From positions 103,799-167,798 of the forward strand of contig CAVXXX010000005.1 of NCBI GenBank assembly GCA_963765935.1: a stretch of DNA of 64,000 nt, read 5' to 3'. This document shows positions 36,633 through 45,893 of the stretch, one piece after another. Each line of letters begins with the position of its first letter. The first letter of the stretch is position 1. Below the pieces are notes generated by a model that ran no database searches, was not told where the DNA came from, and was given only the letters and a program-made list of their open reading frames with translations. A program made the position numbers and the translations under genes. The stretch is from JAMXLG01 sp963765935 (lineage in GTDB: Bacteria > Vulcanimicrobiota > Vulcanimicrobiia > Vulcanimicrobiales > Vulcanimicrobiaceae).

Positions 36633-37868
36633 TTAACCGTTTACGACGACGGTGTATCCGCCGACTGTCTGGCCGCCTTGACTCGCAGAAACCCGATATA
36701 CCTGAGCCTGTCCGGCAGCCGGCGGAGCATCCGTCGTGGTAAACCCAACTTGTTGATCGTCGCCGTTGACGTTTTGGGTCTGCGCTCCAGGCGCAGCCTT
36801 TTGGGCGCCGCCTACCGGAGACGGCGGCGAGAGCAACGGCGCACCGGTGGCTGCCGCTGGCGCCGGAAAGCCGCCGCGCATTCCCGTTTGCAGTTGCAAC
36901 CACGGCATCGCCGAGGGCTGCGTGCGTTCTACTTTCACCGTAGCCGGCGCTCCAAAAAGCGGTCCGACCTTTAACAGCAAGAGCGGCGCGGTTGCGGCTT
37001 CGGCCGCCGTCATGACATGAATGTTGCGCTGAGCGATGTGCCGATTGAGCGAAGCATCCCACTCGGGAGTTGACAACGCATCGGAACACACGTCCCACGC
37101 GCGAACGATGAGGCACTCATGTCCGCCGTTTTCGTACTTTGCTTCCCACGCTTCGGGACACTTCACGACCTTGTGTGAATTGGAGCTGTAACGCGAGCCG
37201 AGAGCCGTCGTCGCTTGTCCGATCAAATGTGCGCCTCCGCCGTTGATCCCGAGCGACGGATCGATCCAGTAGAATTCGACGATGACGGCGTTCGCCGCGG
37301 ATTTGCCGAAGTTCCAAACGTGTGCGTACACGGTGTTTGGGGCATTGGCCAACGCCGTTTGCCCGAGTTCCTTCGGCACATCGGGTGCATCTTGCGGCAA
37401 CACTCCCGCGAGCAGATAAATGTCCGGGCTTTCCCAAAATGGCCCGCTGACCGGCCTCGTGCCGGTATCACCCGGATTCGCACGCATAAAGAGAAACGGC
37501 AGATACAAGTCTTTGCGCGGGCCGGGCCATGTTCCAATCGGATGCTTCCCTTGAATGTCACCCGGTGTTATGGGCGTGCCGCCGAGGTCTCCGCGACTTG
37601 TACCAACGGTTTTTCCCGGTCGTCCGGACGGCGCGCCGGAACCGCCGCCGCCACCACCGCCCGGCGTGCCGCCACCACCGCCGCCGTGCGCGTGCTCCGC
37701 ACATTCTTCGCGACCCTCGCGTTCGTGGCGTTCGTTGTGCGGCGGCCGATAACGCACGGTGACTTCAAGCTCGGCGCCTTCGATGTGGACGACGTGATGT
37801 TCATCATGTTCGTGATGTTCATCATGTTCGTGATGTTCGTGCTTTTTACGATCGCGATCATCGGACAC
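36633..37868 (-). CDS. His-rich, Gly-linker protein with a WxSPDIY-type domain
   Basis: About 411 residues from a GTG inside the end of the preceding gene, with AAGGGG upstream. The N-terminus carries a striking metal-binding repeat, KKHEHHEHDEHHEHDEHH, then a short strand region and a pure Gly linker of about 16 residues. The central domain (DLYLPFLFMRANPGDTGTRP, then WESPDIYLLAGV and VYAHVWNFGKSAANAVIVEF) looks like an immunoglobulin/CARDB-type fold. The C-terminal end is Ala/Pro/Gly-rich with a final beta part. It has no signal peptide. Adjacent and coupled to the phospholipase-like gene, it could be a metal donor, a spike or an adhesin-like partner. Confidence 0.75.
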   Translation of the reverse strand: MSDDRDRKKHEHHEHDEHHEHDEHHVVHIEGAELEVTVRYRPPHNERHEREGREECAEHAHGGGGGGTPGGGGGGGSGAPSGRPGKTVGTSRGDLGGTPITPGDIQGKHPIGTWPGPRKDLYLPFLFMRANPGDTGTRPVSGPFWESPDIYLLAGVLPQDAPDVPKELGQTALANAPNTVYAHVWNFGKSAANAVIVEFYWIDPSLGINGGGAHLIGQATTALGSRYSSNSHKVVKCPEAWEAKYENGGHECLIVRAWDVCSDALSTPEWDASLNRHIAQRNIHVMTAAEAATAPLLLLKVGPLFGAPATVKVERTQPSAMPWLQLQTGMRGGFPAPAAATGAPLLSPPSPVGGAQKAAPGAQTQNVNGDDQQVGFTTTDAPPAAGQAQVYRVSASQGGQTVGGYTVVVNG

Positions 37869-40557
37869 GGCGTTTCCCCTTTGTCGAAGCCTTAGCAACA
37901 GGCCGGCGAGGCACAGAGAGAGGTCTTTGCGCTACACGCGGTTGCGGAGCAGCCGGAATGCGCGGCCTATCAACGTAGAGCAGACGCATCGGGGCATTTG
38001 GATCTAAAAGCCAGCCAACGGCGGTTTGCGGCCATACTTGCGGCGGCCGAAACGCAAATCCCAAGTCTTCTTCGGTCGTCGGTTGTATCGTGCGCGCCCA
38101 ATCCCACGTCAAATATCCGAACGCGCGATCCGAATCAAGATTGAACTGCGTCGTGTATGCACGATCGTTCAGCACTCTTCCGATCAAATACGCCGTGAAC
38201 GGGATCGGGTCGCCAAGGGGGCTATCCGCGGTCTGCGGATTGATATTTGCCATGTTCAGGCGATCGGTTTCCATAGGCGACGACGAGAGTTCGTACGCGC
38301 TTCGCGTGCGCGGATTCGCCGTCGCATTCGTTCTGAAAAAGACGGCATCCGGAGTTGAGCCTTTCGGGAACGGACCGGGAACGACCGGCGGGCTGATGCG
38401 TTGAGCCCAGGTATCCTCGTCATCAAGATTTACTTGATAAACCTGCTGTTCGGTATGGTTTATGCCGTAGACGGGCGGCTTCGGCTCTGAACCGTCGGCG
38501 GCTTGTAGCGGTGTAATTTCGGGGTACGACCACGGACGTTTATAGTCGCGCGTGTCGACACTATATGGCGGCGTTTTCCCGGCTTGCGGTGTTTTGTTGG
38601 CGCTGTCGTAGAGTGCCGCTTGATAGTACGGATACGATGGGCCGCCGATGTCATGCGTTGGGGGCGGCAGGGTGCGATCGAGATTTCCAAACGGATCGAC
38701 GGCGTCGCCGAGAGCCTGCAAAAATGCATCGTCGACCGTTCTTCCGAGCGTCACGAGCGACTCGTCGATTTCGTTCGAAAGCATCAACTCGCCGTCTGAA
38801 TACTGCAGTTCGCCGTGCGGAACCACGAAACCGAGATGCGCGAGAATTTCGTGCGTTTTCGAGACGATGTCCCACACGAGCATCGCCAATTCGTAGAGCG
38901 CGAGCCGGATGGGATAGCTGCCCGGACTGGCAAGCATCTTTATGAGGTCACCGGCCAGCTTCAGTGCAGCGTCGGCTTCTTTCTCGATCCAATCAAAAAG
39001 CGACTTCAGCGCATCGCATACGTCTTCGACGGGATCGCCGCTCGACGGTCCGCTGAAATCCGGCGGTGAGAGCAGATTCGTCACATCGGAGCTGGGGGGA
39101 AAGATGACGACGTCCGGTGCGCGCGGCTTGGCCAAACTCCATGACGACACGTAGCTAAGGCTGTAGAACGTCAGCATGAAACGATAAAACGTTTGCACTT
39201 GCCAGGGCAGCGGAAAGCCTTCGGGCACACCGATTGTGCTTGGCGGCGCAATGTCGTTGAGCAATGTCGCAAAGGGCTGATCGAGGCCGTGTCCCGTTAC
39301 CAGCTGAACGATCTGGGTCAGAAGACCGGCGTCGATCGTTTGCTGAAACGTATCGCCTTGATACACGCGGGGATGCGTGTAGGGCCGCCGTCCGGAATCG
39401 TCTTCCTTCGGCGTTTGATCGCCATACGTGGCCTTCAGCGCTTCGACGATCGCTTCGGCCATCCACAGCGGCATGTCGCCATCGACGGTCTTCAGCATCT
39501 TGGATGCGGCGACCGGATCATCGGGCAGTGTGTCCGGGCGCTGATCACCGTGTGGATTACCGGAGGTCATCTGCACGCAGTAAGAGATCACGCCATTGAC
39601 GAGATCGGGATACGTGTCGGTAGCGCCCCAGGGATCCTGCGGAATCGTTCCGCCGGCCGCACTGTGACGATAATTCCATGCGTCGATGTGATTTTCGATC
39701 AAATGATGGCGCTGCGGGTGATTCCGGAACGGTCCGCCACACTGCTCGTTCACAAACGAATGGCCAACCGTATCGAGTCCGACGTGGGTCATCCATCCTA
39801 GCGCGAACGCCAGCATCTGCTCGAAGTTATCGTTGCTCGTTGCCCGCAGCGCTTCGGCCTGCGCGATCAGATTCGTAACGATCGTCGTCGTGCGCCGGTA
39901 ATGAAGTACGTCACCCCACAGAAACGACTGCTCGTCCCATCCCTTGGATACGCACGTGTCGAATGCAGCGAAGATATCCGTGAACGTAAGCAATTCCAAT
40001 TCACCGATGTTCACGATGGCGTTTTTTAGTTGCGTGATGCCGTCGGCGAATGCGCTCACCACACCACCCGTCAAATCATCGAGTGCGGAGTCGGCAGCGT
40101 TCACGAAGGGACCGATGGTGCTGGCCCACACTCCGAGGAAATCTTTCCAGATCTTCTCTAACTCTAACAAGAATCGCACAAGCGCGCCAAGCGTCGAGTT
40201 CACTTGATCTAAGATCAGCAGCATCGGCTCCCAATCTTGCTCTTCATTTGTTTTGTAGAAGTAGTACACCGCAAGTGCGAGCATGATGTTGTCGCTCGGC
40301 GGCACAACAGTACCGAGCACTTTCGATGCGTAGTCCTGCGAAAAATAAAATAGGTCGGGACCAATCGCGCCGATAGCAGTGAATTTTTCCCAACGCTGCA
40401 TGACCGTGCCGCAATATTGCGGCCCGTATGTGCCGATCGTGCCGGCGAATGCTGGATTACCCGGCGCCGTAGGCCCGGTCCAATCAGGAACGTTACCGGC
40501 AGCGAGAAAATCGGCGACTCGTCGCGCCGTATAGATATGCGTAAAGTGTGCAGGCAT
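37858..40557 (-). CDS. Zinc-dependent phospholipase C-like protein
   Basis: An 899-residue protein, ATG with GGAGG five bases upstream. The N-terminal 330 residues show zinc-phospholipase C-like motifs: HFTHIYTARRVADFL at the start, TAIGAIGPDLFYF, and the His/Asp cluster FALGWMTHVGLDTVGHSFVN followed by NHPQRHHLIENHIDAWNY. These are the metal ligands of the alpha-toxin/PLC-type fold. The remaining 570 residues are unassigned helical and beta parts and a basic tail. No signal peptide is seen. The enzyme would cleave phospholipid head groups. It is translationally coupled to the His-rich protein and converges with the five-gene operon. Confidence 0.75.
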   Translation of the reverse strand: MPAHFTHIYTARRVADFLAAGNVPDWTGPTAPGNPAFAGTIGTYGPQYCGTVMQRWEKFTAIGAIGPDLFYFSQDYASKVLGTVVPPSDNIMLALAVYYFYKTNEEQDWEPMLLILDQVNSTLGALVRFLLELEKIWKDFLGVWASTIGPFVNAADSALDDLTGGVVSAFADGITQLKNAIVNIGELELLTFTDIFAAFDTCVSKGWDEQSFLWGDVLHYRRTTTIVTNLIAQAEALRATSNDNFEQMLAFALGWMTHVGLDTVGHSFVNEQCGGPFRNHPQRHHLIENHIDAWNYRHSAAGGTIPQDPWGATDTYPDLVNGVISYCVQMTSGNPHGDQRPDTLPDDPVAASKMLKTVDGDMPLWMAEAIVEALKATYGDQTPKEDDSGRRPYTHPRVYQGDTFQQTIDAGLLTQIVQLVTGHGLDQPFATLLNDIAPPSTIGVPEGFPLPWQVQTFYRFMLTFYSLSYVSSWSLAKPRAPDVVIFPPSSDVTNLLSPPDFSGPSSGDPVEDVCDALKSLFDWIEKEADAALKLAGDLIKMLASPGSYPIRLALYELAMLVWDIVSKTHEILAHLGFVVPHGELQYSDGELMLSNEIDESLVTLGRTVDDAFLQALGDAVDPFGNLDRTLPPPTHDIGGPSYPYYQAALYDSANKTPQAGKTPPYSVDTRDYKRPWSYPEITPLQAADGSEPKPPVYGINHTEQQVYQVNLDDEDTWAQRISPPVVPGPFPKGSTPDAVFFRTNATANPRTRSAYELSSSPMETDRLNMANINPQTADSPLGDPIPFTAYLIGRVLNDRAYTTQFNLDSDRAFGYLTWDWARTIQPTTEEDLGFAFRPPQVWPQTAVGWLLDPNAPMRLLYVDRPRIPAAPQPRVAQRPLSVPRRPVAKASTKGKRRVR

Positions 40558-40669
40558 GTGAGCCTCCGGGCGAACGCTTTAGAGCATAGCGTGTTTACCG
40601 CAAGAAAGCTGACATTTGCGTCCGAAATGGCCTATCTGCACACACTACGAGTGAGCTTGCGCCCGTCGC

Positions 40670-41130
40670 TATGGGTCTTAGTTGGAATGGAGACAAGCGA
40701 TCTCGTTCGGCTGAAGCAGCTCGAAGCCGAGAACGCGCAGATGCAGCGAATCATCGCCCGCCAAATGATTGAGATCGATGCCATGAAGAACCTCGTCTCA
40801 AAAAACGGCTGGGGCCCTCGTGGCGACAAGAAGCGGTGGGGGCTTTGCACGCAGATGGCGTGTCGCAACGCCGCGCATGTAGCTTTGTTGATTGCACGCG
40901 TAGTACGTGGCACTATCGCAAACGTCGTCCGATGACGAGCCGATCGCGAAGCGCATGCGCGAGCTTGCTGCAGAGCGCCCGCGCTGGGGGTTGACGGCGT
41001 CTGAAAGTTCTCTTTAGGAGCGAAGGCATCACCATCGGTTGCGATCGATTCTTGCGCATCTATTGGGCAATGGGCTGCAAGTGCGACCGAGGCGTAAGGT
41101 GAACTACGTTCGCGGCAACCGTTCGTGCTG
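40670..41130 (+). mobile_element. IS3-family transposase remnant
   Basis: The plus strand retains pieces of OrfA (LVRLKQLEAENAQMQRIIAR, IDAMKNLVSKNGWG) and of OrfB in changing frames (STWHYRKRR, DDEPIAKRMRELAAERPRWG, EGITIGCDRFLRIYWAMG with LQVRPRRKVNYVRGN). The catalytic core is missing. Ends cannot be defined. It stands directly before the repeat at 41174. Confidence 0.7.
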
Positions 41131-41173
41131 CGCGATCAAACATCGACTGTCCGACGCTACAACGGCTATTGAT

Positions 41174-41292
41174 TGTCGCAGTTCTGTGCCAGCTGCGGCC
41201 TTAGAACACGAGCGATCGGCGGGAGACGGCGAAAACTTCGCTTTCACGAGGGGCTTCGATCGGCCAAATGGCTCCGGATACTGGAGTCGTCC
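41174..41292. repeat. Direct repeat copy 1 with tRNA 3'-end-like sequence
   Basis: This segment and 57135-57253 share three blocks in the same order and nearly the same spacing: TTCTGTGCCAG (41182 and 57143), TTCACGAGGG (41243 and 57205) and AAATGGCTCCGGAT-x-CTGGA-x-TCG (41266 and 57227). The last block is the complement of a tRNA acceptor/T-arm end. The two copies bracket the inositol regulon, as old attachment sites of an integrated element would. Copy 1 is more degraded. The gene-free stretch 41131-41532 contains otherwise only this repeat and the palindromic repeat at 41291. Confidence 0.6.
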
Positions 41293-41332
41293 TTCGACTA
41301 CGCGCCTGCGGCGCTGCGCTCAGGATGACAGG
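41291..41332. repeat. REP-like palindromic repeat unit
   Basis: CCTTCGACTACGCGCCTGCG followed by GCGCTGCGCTCAGGATGACA: the reverse reads TGTCATCCTGAGCG..., a dispersed repetitive unit that I recognise from intergenic regions of many bacterial genomes. It occurs once here, in the gene-free part before the aldehyde dehydrogenase, and may act as a terminator or mRNA-end hairpin for that leftward operon. Confidence 0.5.
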
Positions 41333-41532
41333 TTTGAGTTCCTCCGCACGATTCGAAACGATAAATTGAAAAGACCACGCCATCGCGGCTTTCCGAGGTC
41401 AATTGAAATGGATATCGCGACATTGACACATTGCAACAGTCTTGCACGATATTGCGGTACTACTTATCGCGCTCCAACGACCGCGCAACTCAGCTATCGG
41501 AACTAATAGAATTCACGATCCAACACGAACTC

Positions 41533-42933
41533 TTATGCTGTGTTACTAGGCCCGATCCACACAGTTTGAACATTTACGAACTCTCGTATTCCAAAATAAG
41601 AAAGCTCTCTGCCGTATCCACTTTTCTTGACGCCGCCGAAAGGGAGGCGGGGATCGGACGCGGTCATGCCGTTGATAAACACCAAGCCAGATTGCAATTG
41701 AGCTGCAATCCCCGCGGCGCGTTCTGTATCGGCGGTCCAGACGTTATTCCCGAGCCCGAACGCTGTTGTGTTGGCCAGCGTAACGGCTTGTGCAGCATCG
41801 GCAGCGCGCGTGACAGCGGCGACCGGGCCGAACGTCTCTTCAGAAAACACCGGCATGTCTACAGTCACATTTGCCACAATCGTAGGCTCATAGAATGCTC
41901 CGTCATGCTCCAGACTTCGCCCACCGATTACAATGTCAGCGCCCATCGCCCGAGACTCGTCGACTTGTCTCGCGATGTCATCACGCAGGTCATGTCGCGC
42001 GAGCGGGCCTACCGTCGTATCACGCTCGAGCGGATTCCCCACGCGCAGCTGCCTCGTATAGTGAGCGAACGCGTCCAAAAAATGATCGTGGATCGAATCT
42101 TCAATGATGAAGCGCTTTGCGGCGATGCAACTTTGCCCGGTGTTTTGAAATCGAGCGCGCACGGCAGTTTTGGCGGCAGCCTCGATATCAGCATCGCGAA
42201 GAACGATAAACGCGTCCGAGCCTCCAAGCTCGAGCACCGTTTTCTTGAGTAGTCTCCCGGCGGTCGCGGCAACCGCACTGCCTGCAGGTTCGCTCCCGGT
42301 CAGCGTTACGGCCGTCACGCGCGGATCGGCGATTACTGCTTCCATCGAAGCGCCACGCATGACTAGCGCGCTGAACAACCCAGCCGGGAAGCCCGCCTGC
42401 GAAAAAAGCCTTTCAATGGCGAGGGCACAGCCAGTTACATTTGCGGCGTGCTTCAACACGACGGCGTTTCCCGCAACTATCGTTGGAACCGCAAATCGAA
42501 GTACTTGAAAGAATGGAAAGTTCCAAGGCATGATCGCCAAGACGACGCCCAACGGGCGGAATGCCACATAGCTACGCGTCGCGTTGCTGACGACCGATTG
42601 GGGCGCGAGCTGCGAACTCGCCTGGTCTGCGTAGTATTCACACGCCCAGGCGCACTTCTCGATCTCGGCTTCAGCTTCGGTAATGGGCTTACCCATCTCC
42701 ATGGTCGCCAGCAGTGACAATGAGGCCTTTTGGCTGCGCAACTGCTGCGCAAGGCCGCGTAATAATGCCTCACGGTGAACGAGATCGCTTTCGCTCCAAC
42801 GCAAGAACGCCGAATGGGCGCCCGCGATCCGAGTCTCGATATCGTCTGCCGTATGCAACGCATATGATTGGAGGGACTTACCGGTGGCGGGATCGACGGT
42901 GTCGATCGTGTTGACGCGAGAGGCGGAGCGCAT
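41533..42933 (-). CDS. Succinate-semialdehyde-type aldehyde dehydrogenase
   Basis: A 466-residue NAD(P)-dependent aldehyde dehydrogenase. The ATG overlaps the TAA of the TonB receptor (TAATG). The fingerprint matches the Sad/GabD group: MEMGKPITEAEAEIEKCAW, VLAIMPWNFPFFQ, LTGSEPAGSAVA, catalytic Glu235 in VLELGGSDAF and Cys269 in NTGQSCIAAKRF, and the C-terminal PFGGVKKSGYGRELS. It is not the CoA-acylating IolA type. Being in the same regulon as the inositol genes, it is a good candidate to oxidise 3-hydroxy-4-oxobutanoate (malate semialdehyde), the hydroxylated analogue of succinate semialdehyde, to malate. The substrate is inferred. Confidence 0.9.
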   Translation of the reverse strand: MRSASRVNTIDTVDPATGKSLQSYALHTADDIETRIAGAHSAFLRWSESDLVHREALLRGLAQQLRSQKASLSLLATMEMGKPITEAEAEIEKCAWACEYYADQASSQLAPQSVVSNATRSYVAFRPLGVVLAIMPWNFPFFQVLRFAVPTIVAGNAVVLKHAANVTGCALAIERLFSQAGFPAGLFSALVMRGASMEAVIADPRVTAVTLTGSEPAGSAVAATAGRLLKKTVLELGGSDAFIVLRDADIEAAAKTAVRARFQNTGQSCIAAKRFIIEDSIHDHFLDAFAHYTRQLRVGNPLERDTTVGPLARHDLRDDIARQVDESRAMGADIVIGGRSLEHDGAFYEPTIVANVTVDMPVFSEETFGPVAAVTRAADAAQAVTLANTTAFGLGNNVWTADTERAAGIAAQLQSGLVFINGMTASDPRLPFGGVKKSGYGRELSYFGIREFVNVQTVWIGPSNTA

Positions 42934-45608
42934 TACGGAAGCCGTTGCGTGACCGAGAAGATCAAGGTTGCCGGCGCCAAGCCGAAGCGTTCCGAGCCTT
43001 GGTCCAGGGCGTTTGCATCGGTTCCGTATTGGTTCTCGGGGACGTATACGCCCCATCCGATTCGCCCGTAATTATCGACGGCGCTGTTGAAGATGTTCGA
43101 CACGCCGAGGTTTAGATAGGTATTCGAGGCAATGCGTTGCGTGAAGGCTGCGTCTGCGACTCCGTATGCCGGGCGGTGAAGCGAATTGTTTGAATCGTAG
43201 TGGGTGTAGTTAAGGAATATCTCGCCGCCGTAATTGTTGGTGTAGTCGAAGGATGCGCCCCACTTGTGCAGCGGTATCTCCGGAAGCTGAGAGCCCGGAA
43301 TGAGCGTCGGGTTGTCGATGAGCAGCTGGACTGGCGCGTCGAAGATCGTGGCTGACTGCACGTCCCAATACCCTTCCAGATACAAGTGTGGGTTGACTCG
43401 AAAACTGCCGCTCAACTCGAAGCCGCGGGCTCGTGAGCTTGCAAGATTGAGGTTTGATGACACGGTGATGTTGTTAATGCTCGGTGGTGGATTCGGCGAA
43501 GCAAAGTTCGGACAGATCGACTGGATGCGCGAAAACACGCCTTGCAGGTAGTTGGGGCCGCCGAATTCGTTGATTTGGTTGACATATCCAGCGGCAGACG
43601 TTTGGGCCTCAAAAATTGTGTTGGTTTCATTCGTGTCGTACCAAAGCGCCTGGACGGCGCTGTCTTGCGTGAATCGATGCGCGACTGAAAGCTCGACATC
43701 GCTAGCCTTTTCGGGAAGCTCGCCGGGCGAAGGGATCGTACCGACGCTGAAGGTCTGACAATTTCCCGGATTGATACCGCCCGCACCGGTTATGAGCGTT
43801 GCGATCGGCGCGGGGTCCGCCGACGAGATTCCCCCGGTTAAACGTACGACGTCACTTGCGACTGGCCGGTAAATCACCGAAAGACGCGGATCGAACGAGG
43901 TGCCGCCGAGCAGCGACTGCTTGAGCCAAGCGTTGACGAAATACGAGAGCGGACCTCCCGGCGTGATCGCATCACGAACAAAATAGCTGTATATTCTCGA
44001 GTAGAGCGGCTCGGCGGGGATAATCGTGGTATCGTTCACATTTTCACCGGTTGTGTATTGCCGTTGCCAATACACGCCGAAGCCGATGTCATGCTTTCCA
44101 GTCGGGAAGTCGTCGCTCAGCAACGTTCCGAAGGATCGATAGACGCGCGTAAGGCTAGAAAGCGGGCCGTTGATGTTGGAGGCCGGGCGATTACGCACTT
44201 GTTGATAGTTATCGATAAAGGAATCGAGCACGATTTGGTTCTTGCCCGCATTCGTCGTTAGGCGCGCGTGATAATCCTGATTTGCAAGCGCTTGGAACGG
44301 GCCTTGTCCGCCGCCCGCGGGGCCGCTCGCGTTTTGTGCGTATTGCTGTTGTGTAAAGCATTGATTCCCTGAGTCGGTTACCACCGTTACACCTGCAGCG
44401 CCGCTGCTTGTTGTGCAATTCGTTGATCCTTTTGCTTGGTTTAGGGCGTAGTCATAGGTAATGTAGTCGTTGTCTCCTTCGCCGCTTTTGTCGTCCCAAG
44501 ACGTCGCTGAATATCCGGTGAACGAAAGCTGCGTTGACGGAGAGAAGGCATAGGAGATCCTCCCGAGCGCATTTCGCAGGGTGTAATTTCCTGTAACTAC
44601 GTAGGTATCCGCGGCCAGTGTCGCGCTTGTGAAGTCATTCCCGCGCGATCCGGTTTGCGCGATGATACTCGGACTGAAGTCACCGTACGTACCGTAGGTT
44701 CCGCTCACGAACGAATAGCCCAACTTTCCAAGCGTTCCGGCGAACTGGGCGTCGTACAGCTGGCGCCCTTGGTCGCCGAACCCATATCGCAACGATGCCT
44801 GCGGTTTTTGCGCAGGACTGAACGTCTGCATATCTATGGAACCGCCGATTGCATCCACCCCGTAGAGCCCCGTTGCTCCCGAGCCATACGTTACGACCGT
44901 ATTCTGAAGACTGAACATCGGCGCGACTTGAAAGTCGAAGCCGCCCTGGCCACCACCAATGGACGCGGGATAGACGCCGTATGGACCAATCGGGTGGCCA
45001 TCTAGCATCACTTGCGTTTCACTGGGCTTTAGTCCACGAATATCGATGGCGATGTCGTCGCCCACGGCGGAGTCTTGTCCCACCAAGTTCACGCCGGGGA
45101 GTTTGCCAAGTCCCTCCGCAACGCGAATCTGCCCGGTGCGAAGTAACAGCTGCGGGTCGATCGTTTGCTGAACTGTTGTCGTCGTTTGTAAGCCACTGCC
45201 GCGCGTGGTTACCGTGGCAATTGTCTTCAGCGAGTTCGCGGATGGACTTGTGCGGCTTAGCGTAAGGGAAACATCTGCGTTATTTCCCGTGAGAATGATG
45301 TCGTCGGATCGAGCCGTGAGATAACCCTGCGCAATAACGAGAATATTGTAGATGCCCGGCGTCAGGGATGGGAAAGCGAATCTTCCGGAAGAGTCGCTTG
45401 TTGCTTTTGCAATCGATTTATCACCCTGCAGCAGTTGAAGCTGTGCCCCGCCAATGGGCAACGCACCTTGGCGATCGATGAGTTGTCCGGAAATGCTGGC
45501 CTTTTGCGGGCCTTGCGGAGTGCTCTGCGCAAGAGCGGGCAGCGCACAAAGCATCGTGCATAGGATGACACAGCTGGCAATTCGCATGAAACGTACGAAC
45601 GAACGCAT
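42933..45608 (-). CDS. TonB-dependent outer-membrane receptor
   Basis: An 891-residue TonB-dependent receptor: signal peptide (residues 1-28), a carboxypeptidase-regulatory-like beta-sandwich (about 38-125, ASISGQLIDRQGALPIGGAQ), the plug (150-290, LGKLPGVNLVGQDSAVGDDIAIDIRG with DGHPIGPYG), and a 22-strand-type barrel ending in TLIFSVTQRLP. The ribosome site AAGGAGG is eight bases from the ATG. It is in one operon with the aldehyde dehydrogenase and divergent from the IclR-iol operon, so it most likely imports an inositol-containing compound, such as a phytate breakdown product, inositol glycoside or scyllo/chiro isomer. Free inositol would pass through porins, so a larger ligand is suggested. 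Confidence 0.92.
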   Translation of the reverse strand: MRSFVRFMRIASCVILCTMLCALPALAQSTPQGPQKASISGQLIDRQGALPIGGAQLQLLQGDKSIAKATSDSSGRFAFPSLTPGIYNILVIAQGYLTARSDDIILTGNNADVSLTLSRTSPSANSLKTIATVTTRGSGLQTTTTVQQTIDPQLLLRTGQIRVAEGLGKLPGVNLVGQDSAVGDDIAIDIRGLKPSETQVMLDGHPIGPYGVYPASIGGGQGGFDFQVAPMFSLQNTVVTYGSGATGLYGVDAIGGSIDMQTFSPAQKPQASLRYGFGDQGRQLYDAQFAGTLGKLGYSFVSGTYGTYGDFSPSIIAQTGSRGNDFTSATLAADTYVVTGNYTLRNALGRISYAFSPSTQLSFTGYSATSWDDKSGEGDNDYITYDYALNQAKGSTNCTTSSGAAGVTVVTDSGNQCFTQQQYAQNASGPAGGGQGPFQALANQDYHARLTTNAGKNQIVLDSFIDNYQQVRNRPASNINGPLSSLTRVYRSFGTLLSDDFPTGKHDIGFGVYWQRQYTTGENVNDTTIIPAEPLYSRIYSYFVRDAITPGGPLSYFVNAWLKQSLLGGTSFDPRLSVIYRPVASDVVRLTGGISSADPAPIATLITGAGGINPGNCQTFSVGTIPSPGELPEKASDVELSVAHRFTQDSAVQALWYDTNETNTIFEAQTSAAGYVNQINEFGGPNYLQGVFSRIQSICPNFASPNPPPSINNITVSSNLNLASSRARGFELSGSFRVNPHLYLEGYWDVQSATIFDAPVQLLIDNPTLIPGSQLPEIPLHKWGASFDYTNNYGGEIFLNYTHYDSNNSLHRPAYGVADAAFTQRIASNTYLNLGVSNIFNSAVDNYGRIGWGVYVPENQYGTDANALDQGSERFGLAPATLIFSVTQRLP

Positions 45609-45893
45609 ATTGGCGGCCTCCTTAAGCGATGGAAGCGCCTGTCATCAGGCTCACGGCTTGATCCATAGTGGGTGCTTCCAGCTGCAAGCTGCCAGGGCAG
45701 CGCCGGCGCCTGTCGTCGAGAACCGGTGGCGCGTCGGGGCGTGCGCCACATTTCGGGAATCGCCAATGGCCATTCGACCTCCCGGCAGCAACGGTGAAGT
45801 CCTGATCAATTTTCACCATGTCATTGCGACATTGTCAATATGATTGCGAAATGTAGAGATTTCGGGCAAGGAAGTGCCGTTTCAACCAAGATA
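45609..45893 (-). other. Long leader before the TonB receptor with a possible leader peptide
   Basis: The 5' leader holds a 65-codon frame (45622-45819, start MVKIDQDFTVAAGRSNG) whose TAA stop forms the beginning of the receptor's AAGGAGG ribosome site, and GC-rich palindromes around 45675-45715. Coupling of a leader peptide or an RNA switch is possible, but no known riboswitch pattern is visible. On the minus strand, TTGACA at 45831-45836 could be a -35 box, without a good -10. Confidence 0.3.
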
